From NCBI GenBank assembly GCA_004293675.1, contig READ01000019.1, forward strand, positions 62,001 to 126,000: a stretch of DNA of 64,000 bases, read 5' to 3'. The translations under genes were made by a program, and so were the position numbers. The notes under the pieces are model-generated. The model saw only the letters and a list, made by a program, of their open reading frames with translations. It was not told the DNA's origin and did not search any database. The stretch's first letter is position 1. Each line of letters starts with the position of its first letter. The stretch is from Betaproteobacteria bacterium (lineage in GTDB: Bacteria > Pseudomonadota > Gammaproteobacteria > Burkholderiales > Casimicrobiaceae). Positions 8,776 through 18,463 of the stretch are shown here, piece after piece.

Positions 8776-9032
8776 TCTCTTCGTTGCAGGGAAACAACAG
8801 GGGCGGGCGTAAGGGTTGCACGACAACGGAAACGCTGTCGTCGAGTGCGGTTAGACAGCGCGACCACAAATTGACTAAGGCTCGGCGGCCCGCCCTTCTT
8901 TCTTGACGTTAACTTCAGGCAAATAGTTTTGTGACGAACGACGACGTCATGCGCCCCATCGGCGACACAGCGCCAACGAGCTTGCTTTATGCTTCCAAGC
9001 TGTATTTTTGCAATTTCTTTTGGAGGTAAAAC

Positions 9033-11024
9033 ATGCGTTCGAAGCTAGCCGCCGCGCTCATGACGACGCTGCTCTTTTGCAGTGCCGTATTCGCGCAAGC
9101 GCCGCAATTAACAGTAGAGGACATCTGGAAAAGCCCCACGATGGCCGGTCTCACCCTGTCCCGCTCGGGCAAGTACCTCGCCGCGACAGCGCCGCACAAT
9201 GGCCGCATGAACTTGATGGTGCTGGACATGGAAACTCGCAAGGGTTCGGTGCTGACGAGTTTTGAAGACTTTGACGTACGTGCGGTGCGCTGGGTCGGTG
9301 ATGAACGCCTTGTGTTTTCCCTCGGACAGGCCAACTCACCTACCGGTCCGGGACAGTTTGATGGGGGTGGTTTGTTTGTAATCGGTCGCGACGGCAAGGG
9401 TTCGCGTCGGTTGGCACCGACCGTTCGCGAGGCAAGAGAAAAGAGCCAGCGATACCGAAGTCTGACGATGGTTCGCACCATTCCGGGAACCACTGACGAA
9501 ATCATCGCCGCAGGTAACCAAACCACGGCTGACTCTGAAGACCTGTACCGCTTGAATCTCAATACCGGGAGGTTGACGCTGTTGACGGCTGGACGTCCAG
9601 CGGATCGAACTTCAGATTGGATACTCGACGAAGAACTTGTTCCCCGCATTGTGACGGTGCGGATAAAGGATCAGACCAATTTCATCGTCTATCACCGAGC
9701 ATCGGCGACAGCGCCTTGGGAGGAGCTCGCGCGATTCGGTCGCACCACCGGTAAGCCATTTGTACCGCTGCTTTTGGAAAAGGACGGCTTTACGTTACAA
9801 GTCGCAACCAACCCTGATAGAGACACATTGGCCGTTTATCGCTATGACATCAGAACCAAAAAACTCGGTGAGATGCTCGCGGGTCATCCAACCTACGATA
9901 TGGGTGCCAACGCCGAGGGCGACAACGTCGCTGGCGTTCTCTACGACAGTGAAACCCGTCGCCTGAACGGTTACGTCGTCGACGCCGCGATCCCGCAGCG
10001 GGTCTGGCTCGACGCCGATTACGCGAAAACTCAAAAGACGCTCGATACCGCGTTGCCGGGAATGACTAATTCGTTTCGCCGCATCCCCAATAGTAAGCGC
10101 CAGCTAGTGTCGTCGTACTCGGACGTCAAGCCGCTTCGTTGGTTCATATTGGACGAAGAAAAGCTCACGCTCGAGCCACTGGGTGAAGCAACGCCGTGGT
10201 TGGAAAACAAGCTCGTCGAGCAACGGCCGTTCACCTTCAAAACGCGTGATGGATTAGAGATACCCGGTTACCTGTTCCTCCCGAAAGACTACAAAGCCGG
10301 AACCAAGCTGCCCACCATCGTCCACATTCACGGTGGACCTAGCGTTCGCGCCGACTCCTACGCGAGCGGGTTCGGCTACCTGGAAGGCCAGCTATTCGCG
10401 TCGCGTGGCTACGCGGTGATCGTTCCCAACTTCCGCGTCACACCCGGACTCGGTCAGAAAATCTACGCTGCGGGCTTTGGCACAGTTGGCCGTCAGATGT
10501 CCGAAGATCATGAAGACGCACTCAAATGGGCGATCGAACAAGGATACACAGATCCAAAGCGGGTCTGCATGTCAGGGGCAAGCTACGGCGGCTATGCCGG
10601 ACTCCAAGCGCTGGCCAAAACCCCAGAGCTCTTTAAATGTGCGGTGGCCGGGCTCGCTGTGACCGATCTCTACTACCAGTTAACGACCGTCGAGACTGAC
10701 TTTGTCAACGAGCCCGCCGCCGTCGATTTTTGGCGCGATTTGTTGGGTGTGAAAGACTTTGGAGAGCCCATCGTCAAAGCAATTTCACCTGTCAATTACG
10801 CCGAAAAGATCAAGGGTGCGGTGTTTCTGTACGCTGGCCGAGACGATGTCCGCGTACCGATCAACCAAATCTACAGGATGGATAGGGCGCTAAAGGCAGC
10901 TGGGAACCCGCCGAAAGCGTTCGTCATAAAAGAAAAAGAAGGGCATGGGTTCGGCAAGCTCGAAAACAACATCGACCTCTACAACCAAATTTTGAACTTC
11001 CTCGAAGATCAGTTGAAGCGATGA
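9033..11024 (+). CDS. Secreted S9 family (prolyl oligopeptidase-type) peptidase
   Basis: A 663-residue serine peptidase. The signal peptide is MRSKLAAALMTTLLFCSAVF ending AQA. Residues about 30-390 form the beta-propeller region. The C-terminal alpha/beta-hydrolase domain carries HIHGGP (oxyanion region), the nucleophile in GASYGG (Ser517), the acid in AGRDDV (Asp604/605) and His638 in EGHGFG, so the catalytic triad is intact. A ribosome-binding site (TTTTGGAGGTAAAAC) precedes the ATG. Family members cleave short peptides, often as dipeptidyl or acylaminoacyl peptidases, in the periplasm or outside the cell. Lying between two TonB-dependent receptors and near a peptide importer, it probably trims peptides taken up through the receptors. 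Confidence 0.93.
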   Translation: MRSKLAAALMTTLLFCSAVFAQAPQLTVEDIWKSPTMAGLTLSRSGKYLAATAPHNGRMNLMVLDMETRKGSVLTSFEDFDVRAVRWVGDERLVFSLGQANSPTGPGQFDGGGLFVIGRDGKGSRRLAPTVREAREKSQRYRSLTMVRTIPGTTDEIIAAGNQTTADSEDLYRLNLNTGRLTLLTAGRPADRTSDWILDEELVPRIVTVRIKDQTNFIVYHRASATAPWEELARFGRTTGKPFVPLLLEKDGFTLQVATNPDRDTLAVYRYDIRTKKLGEMLAGHPTYDMGANAEGDNVAGVLYDSETRRLNGYVVDAAIPQRVWLDADYAKTQKTLDTALPGMTNSFRRIPNSKRQLVSSYSDVKPLRWFILDEEKLTLEPLGEATPWLENKLVEQRPFTFKTRDGLEIPGYLFLPKDYKAGTKLPTIVHIHGGPSVRADSYASGFGYLEGQLFASRGYAVIVPNFRVTPGLGQKIYAAGFGTVGRQMSEDHEDALKWAIEQGYTDPKRVCMSGASYGGYAGLQALAKTPELFKCAVAGLAVTDLYYQLTTVETDFVNEPAAVDFWRDLLGVKDFGEPIVKAISPVNYAEKIKGAVFLYAGRDDVRVPINQIYRMDRALKAAGNPPKAFVIKEKEGHGFGKLENNIDLYNQILNFLEDQLKR

Positions 11025-11374
11025 GATGACGTGAGCACGCCGCGCCGCTTGGTTGATCGCCAGTGCGGCGCGACGCTCTAATTGATATCTCATCATTGGA
11101 AAGACTCTGCGCTGCGTCTCGGCATCAAGGCGCTCAGCCCGGGGGCCCACCGGACCGCGCGACGCGTTGCGACTGCGCGCATCGAGCGATGAAGCACAGC
11201 CTGGGTGTGAACCACAATCGCAACGCATCTCCTATTTGGCGGAACCTTTGGAACGCGCGTTTGTGTGGGGTAAGCGACGGATTCAGCCGCGCTTAGGTCT
11301 GAACCGGCCTACACGTCTCCAACCGGCATTGCGTGGTTTTGCGGCGGCAGGCAGACGATCCGATCGATCACTCT
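11025..11374. other. Intergenic region between convergent genes
   Basis: Non-coding gap between the S9 peptidase and the second receptor. I see no gene or recognised repeat apart from the terminator at its right end. Confidence 0.5.
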
Positions 11375-11406
11375 TAAAAAAAGACCGCCCGAGGGCGGTC
11401 TTTTCT
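11375..11406. terminator. Intrinsic terminator between convergent genes
   Basis: The stem AAGACCGCCC / GGGCGGTCTT is flanked by an A-run on the left and TTTTCTT on the right. It lies just past the stop of the receptor gene at 11421 and could also end transcripts coming from the S9 peptidase. Confidence 0.85.
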
Positions 11407-11420
11407 TCGAAGACGGTCGG

Positions 11421-14039
11421 CTAGCGGAACTCGTACTTCGCATTAACGCTCATGTAGCGACCCAACGCGTTGTGATATGTTGGCTGATACCACGTGAAGC
11501 GCGTTTCACGACGCTGATCAAGCGGGGGTTGACGATCATCGAGGTTACGCACCGCGAAGGTCAGTTCGGTCTTTTGGAAACCGCGATAACGAACCACCAA
11601 ATCCGTTGTTGACCAACGGGAGACCGAACACAAGCCTTGTGCTATGGATGCAGCCGACAATGCGCAGCTCAGATCCGATGGAGTGAACGCGCGTAGGTAG
11701 CTCCCCGTGCGATTCCAAGTCACGGTGGCGTCCCACGGGCCGCGTTCCCACGTAGCACCCAATGTGGTGCGTTCGCGAGGCTGCAACCAAGTACCAGCGT
11801 AATTCAAAGCCTCGACACCCTTGACTGGAGCGATGTCGTACGTTGGCATGTAATTGATGTTGGCGTTCAGGGTCAAGCGGCCATATTCACCCAAACCAAC
11901 CTTCGCCTTCACGTCGAAATCGAAACCGCGCGCGTTGGTACTGCCCAAGTTTTCATAAGGCAGGTTGAGCCCAGTGAGCTCGCCGGCCGCATTTCGAGTA
12001 ACGTACCTCGGATACAACGATTCGTTGGCCAACAAATACTCAACGTCGAGCGACGAAATTTCACTCTTACGCTTGATGTTGTAGTAATCGATCGCGACGC
12101 TGAAGTTGTCAGTCGGCTCGAAGACGGCGCCAAGTGTGAAGCTCTTTGAGGTTTCGGGTTTCAAATCGGGATTGGAGCCCGAAACACCACGCACTTGCAA
12201 CGAGCAGTTCGGATTGTCTGCATTGGGCGTCGGGCAGAGCTTAGGGTCGCGGATGTTGTTGTAAAAACCCGTGACTGGACTGCCTGAAGTTTCGGTCAAC
12301 GACGGCGCGCGGAACCCCTCAGCATATGTTGAGCGTAGCGCGAGCTGTTTTGTCGCCTTCCATTTTGCAGAGACTTTCGGGGTAAATTTCCCGCCGAAAT
12401 CGCTGTAGTGATCGTAGCGGCCCGCCCACTGCGTTTCGACACCTGGAAGCACTGGAGCCTGCAGTTCGAAGAAGGCAGCAGCCGCGCGACGACTACCGTC
12501 AGCAGACGCCGCGCCGAGGGTGCTGATTTCACCGGCCTGAGTCAGCGCATCAGGCACCGACACGAATGATTCCCGACGCAGATCGGCACCAAGCGCTACA
12601 CCCATTGGGCCACCAGACAAACGCCCAAACTCACGGGACATCCGAGCGTCAATGCTGGTGACCGAGGTTTTGCCGTTGTCCTTCAACACGGGATAGAGCT
12701 CAGCGATCAACTCAGGCGACAAGGCGCCAAGCCGAACGTCGTTTCGAACATCTCCGGTGCCCGGTTTGAAAAACTTGCCGTCCAGAACGCTGTCTCGCGC
12801 GTGCCCAACGCTAACTACATCGGTATTTGAGCCGGAATACATCACCGCGCTCTCGACATCCCACGCACCCGCCGCTCCACGAATGCCCGCCACAAGGCGA
12901 AGTGTGCGCGAGTCAACATCGGTCGAAAAAAGTCGGTCATTCAAACGATACCGAACCGCAACGTCCCGCCCCCAAGTGTTTTGTGGGTGATCAGCACGAA
13001 GGATTGCACCGTTATAGCCGTAGGTGGCTACGTTATAGCTTGCGCTGCGCTGATTAAAAACATTCTTTGTGACGCTAAGGTCTGAGAAAAGCTCCCAGCC
13101 TGTGCCCAGCGTTTTTGTGCCTGAGAAGAACGCACTCATGCGCTCAGAATCAGGAATCAGCGCGAGCACATTGGCAAACTCATAGAAGCATCGCCCATTG
13201 AGCGCGCCGTCCGCAGATGTTCCCACAGGAGAGCATCCGGGCATCGCAGCAATAAAGGTCGTGTTTGCTGCGTTGTAGACGTTTCCTGGATTTGAGTAAG
13301 TGGAGCGACGATCAATCGAGCCAAAACGACGGAAGTCTGACGTGGCAGTGTTCGGACGATCAACGCCGTAGACGGCGTCTTGCTTGCGGTAGTTAAACGA
13401 GCCAAAAACGTTGTATCCGTCTGCAGCAATCGAACCTACACCGAATGTCAAGCCAGCGTTGACCGCTTGAGCGTCGGAACGCGAAGAGATACTACCGCCA
13501 ACTCGAACTTCGCCGCCCTTGTAGTCCTTGCGCATGATGATATTGATAACACCAGCCATTGCCTCCGAGCCGTAGATGGCCGAAGCGCCGTCCTTGAGAA
13601 TCTCGATGCGCTCCGTTGCATCCAACGGGATCGAGTTCAGATCAACGAAGGTGACTTGGCCGCCAGACGCGAAGCCGAATGGAGCCACTCGGCGACCGTT
13701 GATCAACACCAAAGTAGCCGCTCCACCCAAACCCCGCAACGACGCGGCTGATGAACCGGGTGAGAAGCTGGCCACGCCGGCTTCGTTGAAAGTTCCGCCG
13801 TTCGTAGCAGGCAACATTTTGAGCACTTCTGCAATCGTGACTGCACCAGAGCGCTCGATATCCTGGCGAGTGATGATCTGAACGGGCGCCGCCGTCTCTG
13901 CGTCAACGCGCTTAATGAGCGAGCCAGTAATTTCAACTTTTTCCACCTTCTGAGCCTGCGTTGCCTGTTGGGCAAACGCGGCGCCAGAGGTCACAAAGGT
14001 CGCTGCGATAGCAACAACCAGTTGTTTCTTCTGAATCAT
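11421..14039 (-). CDS. TonB-dependent receptor
   Basis: An 872-residue outer-membrane receptor. The ATG at 14039 gives a clean signal peptide (MIQKKQLVVAIAATFVTSGA, then AFAQ); the frame continues upstream but that part is not signal-like. A VEKVEITGSLIKR segment is followed by the plug (about 50-190: SLRGLGGAATLVLINGRRV, DGASAIYGSEAMAGVINI) and the barrel, ending GRYMSVNAKYEFR. It is the same subfamily as the receptor at 5625-8411, related but not a recent duplicate. It faces the S9 peptidase tail to tail. The upstream gap (14040-14529) holds the AT-rich repeat C. Confidence 0.93.
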   Translation of the reverse strand: MIQKKQLVVAIAATFVTSGAAFAQQATQAQKVEKVEITGSLIKRVDAETAAPVQIITRQDIERSGAVTIAEVLKMLPATNGGTFNEAGVASFSPGSSAASLRGLGGAATLVLINGRRVAPFGFASGGQVTFVDLNSIPLDATERIEILKDGASAIYGSEAMAGVINIIMRKDYKGGEVRVGGSISSRSDAQAVNAGLTFGVGSIAADGYNVFGSFNYRKQDAVYGVDRPNTATSDFRRFGSIDRRSTYSNPGNVYNAANTTFIAAMPGCSPVGTSADGALNGRCFYEFANVLALIPDSERMSAFFSGTKTLGTGWELFSDLSVTKNVFNQRSASYNVATYGYNGAILRADHPQNTWGRDVAVRYRLNDRLFSTDVDSRTLRLVAGIRGAAGAWDVESAVMYSGSNTDVVSVGHARDSVLDGKFFKPGTGDVRNDVRLGALSPELIAELYPVLKDNGKTSVTSIDARMSREFGRLSGGPMGVALGADLRRESFVSVPDALTQAGEISTLGAASADGSRRAAAAFFELQAPVLPGVETQWAGRYDHYSDFGGKFTPKVSAKWKATKQLALRSTYAEGFRAPSLTETSGSPVTGFYNNIRDPKLCPTPNADNPNCSLQVRGVSGSNPDLKPETSKSFTLGAVFEPTDNFSVAIDYYNIKRKSEISSLDVEYLLANESLYPRYVTRNAAGELTGLNLPYENLGSTNARGFDFDVKAKVGLGEYGRLTLNANINYMPTYDIAPVKGVEALNYAGTWLQPRERTTLGATWERGPWDATVTWNRTGSYLRAFTPSDLSCALSAASIAQGLCSVSRWSTTDLVVRYRGFQKTELTFAVRNLDDRQPPLDQRRETRFTWYQPTYHNALGRYMSVNAKYEFR

Positions 14040-14294
14040 AAAAATACCCCTAAATGTCCGCTTCGGACGGTTGAGAGAAAAGACAGCTAATTGTGTCATC
14101 GCGATGACATTTCGGTGGCACTCCCTCATCATTATCGCGGCGACCTGAGCGATCATCGGTTTAACCGACCATTCAGCAGAACTCTACGTAACTTATTGAA
14201 ATCAACGGTGATTTATGAAGCAATTCGTTTGAGTTTCAACAACGTGCAGCTTTAGCGCACTTACTTTGTGGTCAGTGAAGCGCTAATAACAAAG

Positions 14295-14400
14295 CCAAGG
14301 TATGCCATACAAAATATGGGCTCATAGGCAAAAAAATTACTAATCGGATTGCTACATAAAAGCCACGTAAGCCTTGTTTAACATGGCGTATAACTAAATT
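14295..14400. repeat. AT-rich paired-palindrome repeat, copy C
   Basis: Arm 1 is GCCATACAAAATATGGGC (14304-14321) and arm 2 is AAGCCTTGTTTAACATGGCG (14369-14388), centres about 66 bp apart. It sits between the receptor start and the 3' end of the ABC ATPase gene. The remaining parts of this gap show no gene. Confidence 0.75.
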
Positions 14401-14529
14401 GCTGATGTGTGGAACGTTGCTAGTTTGCAACACCAGACTACAAGTTGCGACGAGTGGGGGGAGTGCGCGGAACTTTGCGCCCGCCGGTGAATTTCGTTCA
14501 CCATGGTTTGGCAGGGCAGCCCGCCGGGA

Positions 14530-16215
14530 CTACCCGTGCAAACCCTTCGGAATCGAATCCAGTAGCTTTTTGGTGTATTCGGCCTTTGGCGCGGCGTAGA
14601 GCGCGTCTGCGTTGCCTTGCTCAACCACATTGCCTTCGCTCATCACCATCACTTCGTCGCTCATGTATTTGACGACGGCCAAATCGTGCGAAATGAAGAT
14701 AAAAGACAGTCCGAACTCGTCTTGCAGGTCTTGCAGCAGATTCAGGACTTGCGCCTGAACCGATACGTCGAGCGCTGAGACGGATTCGTCGCAAATGAGG
14801 ATGTCGGGCTTCATCGTCAGGCAGCGCGCGATGGCGATGCGTTGACGTTGCCCGCCGGAGAATTCGTGCGGGTATTTGTAGAAGCTCATCTCGGGCAGGC
14901 CGACTTTGGCGAGCAATTCAAACACTCGTTTTGCGCGCTCGTCGGTGTTGGCGCCAATGCCATGCACGATCATGGGCTCCATGATGATTTGACCGACGGT
15001 GAAGCGCGGATTGAGCGATGCGTAGGGGTTTTGAAAGATGATCTGAATGCGCTTTTTGTACGGTAAAAATTCCTTTTCGCTCATCGCGAAAATGTTCTTC
15101 CCATCAAACCAAGCCTCGCCCTTCGTGGCGTCATGCAAGCGCATCAGCGTCAGTCCGACCGTAGTCTTGCCCGAGCCGGATTCGCCCACGAGGCCTAACG
15201 TTTTACCTTTGCGCAGTTTGAACGAAACGTCTTTCGCTGCGTGAAAGGTTTTCTTGCCGAACAGACCGTCGCGCGAATAGAAATCCTTGCACAGCCCTTT
15301 GACTTCGAGCACCACAGGATCGGCCTCGGTCACGCCGCGCGATCGTTGATCAAGCCGCATCGCATCGGCGCGGCCCGCCATGAAGTCATCGATGACCGGT
15401 AGCCGCTTGGGTCGTGAATCGACCACAGGGCGGCAGGCCAACAGCGCTTTGGTGTAATCGTCTTTGGGGGCGGCGAACACATCTTTGGCAGCGCCCTGCT
15501 CTTTGATGTCACCATTTCGCATCACCACGACGTGATCGGCAATGTCAGCCACTACGGCCAAATCGTGAGTGATGAAGAGCACGCTCATGCCGTGCTTTTT
15601 TTGCAGGGCAGCAATCAGATCAAGAATCTGCTTTTGGATCGTCACATCAAGCGCCGTAGTGGGCTCATCGGCGATCAGCAGCTTGGGCTCACAAGCGATG
15701 GCCATGGCAATCATCACGCGCTGCTGCTGTCCGCCCGACATTTGGTGCGGGTAGTAATCGATGCGCTCTTCGGGGCTCGGAATGCCGACCTCTTTTAAAA
15801 GGGCAATGGCCTTGTCGCGCGATCCGCTACCGCTCAACCCCATGTGCTCTTTGAGCACTTCTTCGATTTGATAGCCAATGGTGAAGACCGGATTCAACGA
15901 GCTCATGGGCTCTTGAAAAATCATCGAAATTTTCGCGCCGCGCAGGGCGCGCTTCTCGGCGTTGTTGAGTGCCAGGAGGTTTTTGCCCTCGAACTCAATG
16001 CGACTGCCCTTGTCGACCGTCGCGTTTTCTTTCGGCAATAAACCGAGCACAGCGAGCGACGTGACGGACTTGCCCGAGCCCGATTCGCCAACTAGCGCCA
16101 CGGTTTGGTTAGGCATCACATCAAAGGAAATGCCTTTGAGCGCATCAAACGAATTTTTGCGGTCAATTCGAAATTGAACGCGCAGATTTTTTACGGAGAG
16201 GAGCGGTGCGGTCAT
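14530..16215 (-). CDS. Dual-domain peptide ABC transporter ATP-binding protein (OppD-OppF fusion / YejF type)
   Basis: A 561-residue protein with two complete ABC ATPase domains. Domain 1 (about 5-260) has Walker A GESGSGKS, signature MSGGQQQR and Walker B LLIADEPT. Domain 2 (about 295-555) has [17 protein letters not shown] and [12 protein letters not shown]. The start is the ATG at 16215 after GAAGGATTTCC; the open frame upstream runs into the repeat cluster and is not real. Such fusions power Yej/Opp/Dpp oligopeptide importers. The cognate permeases (17273-19402) and binding protein (19406-21280) are upstream on the same strand but separated by about 1 kb of repeats and a nuclease gene, so the ATPase may now need its own promoter. 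Confidence 0.93.
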   Translation of the reverse strand: MTAPLLSVKNLRVQFRIDRKNSFDALKGISFDVMPNQTVALVGESGSGKSVTSLAVLGLLPKENATVDKGSRIEFEGKNLLALNNAEKRALRGAKISMIFQEPMSSLNPVFTIGYQIEEVLKEHMGLSGSGSRDKAIALLKEVGIPSPEERIDYYPHQMSGGQQQRVMIAMAIACEPKLLIADEPTTALDVTIQKQILDLIAALQKKHGMSVLFITHDLAVVADIADHVVVMRNGDIKEQGAAKDVFAAPKDDYTKALLACRPVVDSRPKRLPVIDDFMAGRADAMRLDQRSRGVTEADPVVLEVKGLCKDFYSRDGLFGKKTFHAAKDVSFKLRKGKTLGLVGESGSGKTTVGLTLMRLHDATKGEAWFDGKNIFAMSEKEFLPYKKRIQIIFQNPYASLNPRFTVGQIIMEPMIVHGIGANTDERAKRVFELLAKVGLPEMSFYKYPHEFSGGQRQRIAIARCLTMKPDILICDESVSALDVSVQAQVLNLLQDLQDEFGLSFIFISHDLAVVKYMSDEVMVMSEGNVVEQGNADALYAAPKAEYTKKLLDSIPKGLHG

Positions 16216-16269
16216 GGGAAATCCTTCAATGTCTGGTACGGCAGCGAGGCCGCGTGATCGCGCGCTATC

Positions 16270-16860
16270 GTCACGCTGGGGCAGGTTTTCGTCAGCTCGG
16301 CGCAGGGTTTCGTCATCCCCGCAAAGGTTTTCGTCATCCCGGCGAAGGCCGGGATCCACGCCCGAAACGTTGCCGGCTTTGTTGGCGACGAACGACGAGT
16401 TGACAGCGCGCTACCTTGGTCGATGATGCTGCTGTGCGCTGGAGGGCCTTTGCTTGTGTCCCGCGAAGTAGTGCTCCTCGCATGCCGGTTCTCGGGCGTG
16501 GGCCCCGGCCTGCGCCGGGGTGACGAGGGGAATGGGGGATTGGTCAGCTCTGCAAAGGACTTCGTCATCCCGGCGAGGATTTTCGTCTTCCCGACGCAGG
16601 ACTTCGTCATCCCGGCGAAGGCCGGGATCCACGCCCGAAACGTTGCCGGCTTTGTTGGCCACGAACGACGAGTTGACGGCGCACTAACCTGGTCGATGAT
16701 GCGGCTGTGCGCTAGAGGGTTTTTGCTTGTGTCCCGCAAAGTAGTGCTCCTCGCATGCCGGTTCTCGGGCGTGGGCCCCGGCCTGCGCCGGGGTGACGAG
16801 GGGGCGGGGAGTTCCGTCATCCCGGCGCAGGCCGGGATCCACGCCCGAAACACGTTCGCA
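16270..16860. repeat. Cluster of GC-rich extragenic palindromes with a tandem duplication
   Basis: At least five copies of a palindrome whose halves read CGTCATCCCGGCGAAGG and CCGGGATCCACGCCCGAAA, plus inverted copies (GGCGTGGGCCCCGGCC). Several half-copies at 16281-16350 and 16560-16620 are spaced about 20-24 bases apart. A segment of roughly 190 bases starting at 16331 recurs at 16604 (offset 273 bases), including a non-palindromic linker, so part of the cluster arose by segmental duplication. No true gene is in it; open frames are repeat translations. It separates the ABC ATPase from the rest of its operon. Confidence 0.85.
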
Positions 16861-16885
16861 TAGCGCAAACGGTTTGTACAAACCC

Positions 16886-17185
16886 TCAGACTATCGTCGG
16901 GTAGAGGTCGTCCCAGTTGGGGTTCAAGTACAGAATACGAGACACTTTCCATGCGCGTTTCCACTCTTTCATGTTTCGCTCGGCGGCGATGGCTGAATCC
17001 ATCGTGGCGTGAAGCTCGAACCAAACCAGTCGCTTGAGGTCGTGGAGCTTGGTGAAGCCGTCGACCAAGCCCTCGCGATGCTGATGGATCCGCTGCACCA
17101 GATTTGACGTGCAGCCAACATAGAGCGTGCCGTTGGGGCGATTGGCGAGGATGTAGGTTGCGGGTTGAAAGACTTCGCGAGACAT
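16886..17185 (-). CDS. GIY-YIG nuclease family protein
   Basis: A 99-residue single-domain GIY-YIG protein of the UPF0213/YhbQ size class. The motifs appear as TYILANRPNGTLYVG (GIY and YIG halves, about residues 10-24). The catalytic arginine is in LVQRIHQH (about 32) and the metal-binding glutamate in AAERNMKEWK (about 70). It is flanked on both sides by the GC-rich extragenic palindromes (16270-16860 and 17228-17272), so nuclease and repeats behave as one inserted block inside a transporter operon. The family cuts DNA, but cellular roles are mostly unknown. A role in spreading or maintaining the palindromes is speculation. Confidence 0.9.
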   Translation of the reverse strand: MSREVFQPATYILANRPNGTLYVGCTSNLVQRIHQHREGLVDGFTKLHDLKRLVWFELHATMDSAIAAERNMKEWKRAWKVSRILYLNPNWDDLYPTIV

Positions 17186-17227
17186 CGCAGAAAAGAAGAT
17201 TTGCCATGAAGATTTGGATCAATGCAA

Positions 17228-17272
17228 CCGGGTTTAGGGCGTGGGCCCCGGCCTTCGCCGGGGTGACGAGTC
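17228..17272. repeat. GC-rich extragenic palindrome, right-hand copy
   Basis: One inverted copy (GGGCGTGGGCCCCGGCC ... GCCGGGGTGACGAG) of the repeat found at 16270-16860. It abuts the stop codon of the permease gene at 17273 and closes the block that contains the GIY-YIG gene. Confidence 0.8.
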
Positions 17273-18454
17273 CTACTTCAATTTCGGATCAAGCGCATCG
17301 CGCAGCGCATCCGTAAACAAACTAAATGCGGTCACCAGGATCGCCATGAATGCGGTGGCGGCGGCCAGTTGCCACCAGTAGCCCAATATCAATTCGTTTT
17401 GCGCTTCGTTGAGCATCGAACCCCAGCTCACGGTGTCGACCGGCACGCCGAATCCAAGGAACGAGAGGATGACCTCGCTCTTGATGAAAAGCACGACGTG
17501 GAGCGAGAGCTGTACCAACACCACATGCGAAATGTTGGGGAAAATATGGACGAACATTCTTCGCATATTCGACGCGCCAATGGCGTTTGCAGCGCGCACG
17601 TAGTCGCGTGCTTTGTGCTTCAAGTACTCCGCGCGAACCAGCCGGAAGATGCTCGTCCACCCCGTGAGTCCCAGAATCAGAACGACCGTCAATATCCCCT
17701 TTTGTTTGAGCACAGCAGCAATGGCGAGCACCAACAATATGTAGGGAATCGAACTGAAAATCGAATAGAACCAGTTCAGCACATCGTCGGTTTTTCCGCC
17801 AAAGTAACCCGCTAGTGCGCCTAAAAACGTGCCTATCAGCGTGGCGACAATCGCTGCGGCGAAGCCCACCAAAATCGAAGTTTCTGAGCCTTGGATGACT
17901 TTCTGCAAAACATCGCGCCCCCATTTATCGGCGCCAAACTGCAAAGACTCGAGCTTCTTCTCGTCCACCGCTGCCGCGCCTTCTTCGCCGACGCGTCCTA
18001 GCTTCTTTCGCAATTCAGCCATCACGTCGGCCAGCGGATCGACAATCTTGATGTCGCCCGCCGCCTCGGTACCGCTAGATTGACCGAGTTGAGTTTTGAG
18101 TTCGTTGATCACGTCGCGAAGCGGATCGCGATCATTGTCGAGCGGTGCTTTGGCGACAGCGCCATCAATTGCTGGACCCGATTGGGCGGCCTTGCCCGGT
18201 GCCAGATCGGCCGAAGGCTTGTTACTGTCTTTGAACAGTGTCGGCGGCGCGTAGTTGATCGCTACTTCGCGGTTCCAGCCTTTGGCAACCACACCAAAAA
18301 ACGAGGCGAGTGAGAGCAACAAAAAAAACACCACGACAGCAAGTGCAATCACTGCGACTTTGTCAGCGAGCAGTCGACGCCAAGCGAGCGACCAAAGTCC
18401 TGGAGAGCGTTGACCAGTGGTGGTGGCGGAGGGATTCATCACGGCAGTTGTCAT
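17273..18454 (-). CDS. Oligopeptide ABC transporter permease (OppC/DppC/YejE type) with enlarged periplasmic loop
   Basis: A 393-residue inner-membrane permease. Helix 1 is at about 32-56. The transport domain begins at FGADKWGRDVLQKVI (about 173-187), with the EAA-type loop around RAANAIGASNMRRMFVHIFPN and the family end TDALRDALDPKLK. Between helix 1 and the core is a long hydrophilic insertion (about 60-172) with an internal duplication: DPLRDVINELKTQLG (110-124) and DPLADVMAELRKKLG (139-153), period 29 residues. The binding protein and OppB-type permease are directly upstream. It pairs with the 312-residue permease to form the membrane channel. The loop could contact the binding protein; that is inference. 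Confidence 0.92.
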   Translation of the reverse strand: MTTAVMNPSATTTGQRSPGLWSLAWRRLLADKVAVIALAVVVFFLLLSLASFFGVVAKGWNREVAINYAPPTLFKDSNKPSADLAPGKAAQSGPAIDGAVAKAPLDNDRDPLRDVINELKTQLGQSSGTEAAGDIKIVDPLADVMAELRKKLGRVGEEGAAAVDEKKLESLQFGADKWGRDVLQKVIQGSETSILVGFAAAIVATLIGTFLGALAGYFGGKTDDVLNWFYSIFSSIPYILLVLAIAAVLKQKGILTVVLILGLTGWTSIFRLVRAEYLKHKARDYVRAANAIGASNMRRMFVHIFPNISHVVLVQLSLHVVLFIKSEVILSFLGFGVPVDTVSWGSMLNEAQNELILGYWWQLAAATAFMAILVTAFSLFTDALRDALDPKLK

Positions 18455-18463
18455 GGTGCGCCC

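Noticed and set aside
16270-16860. CRISPR array
   Set aside because: Repeats are palindromic, of uneven spacing and orientation, and the spacers are themselves repeated. No cas genes are nearby.
16212-17222. Long open frames on both strands through the palindrome cluster
   Set aside because: The text is repetitive (GLRRDDE and SSPRRRPGP patterns), has no ribosome-binding sites, and is explained by the repeat units.
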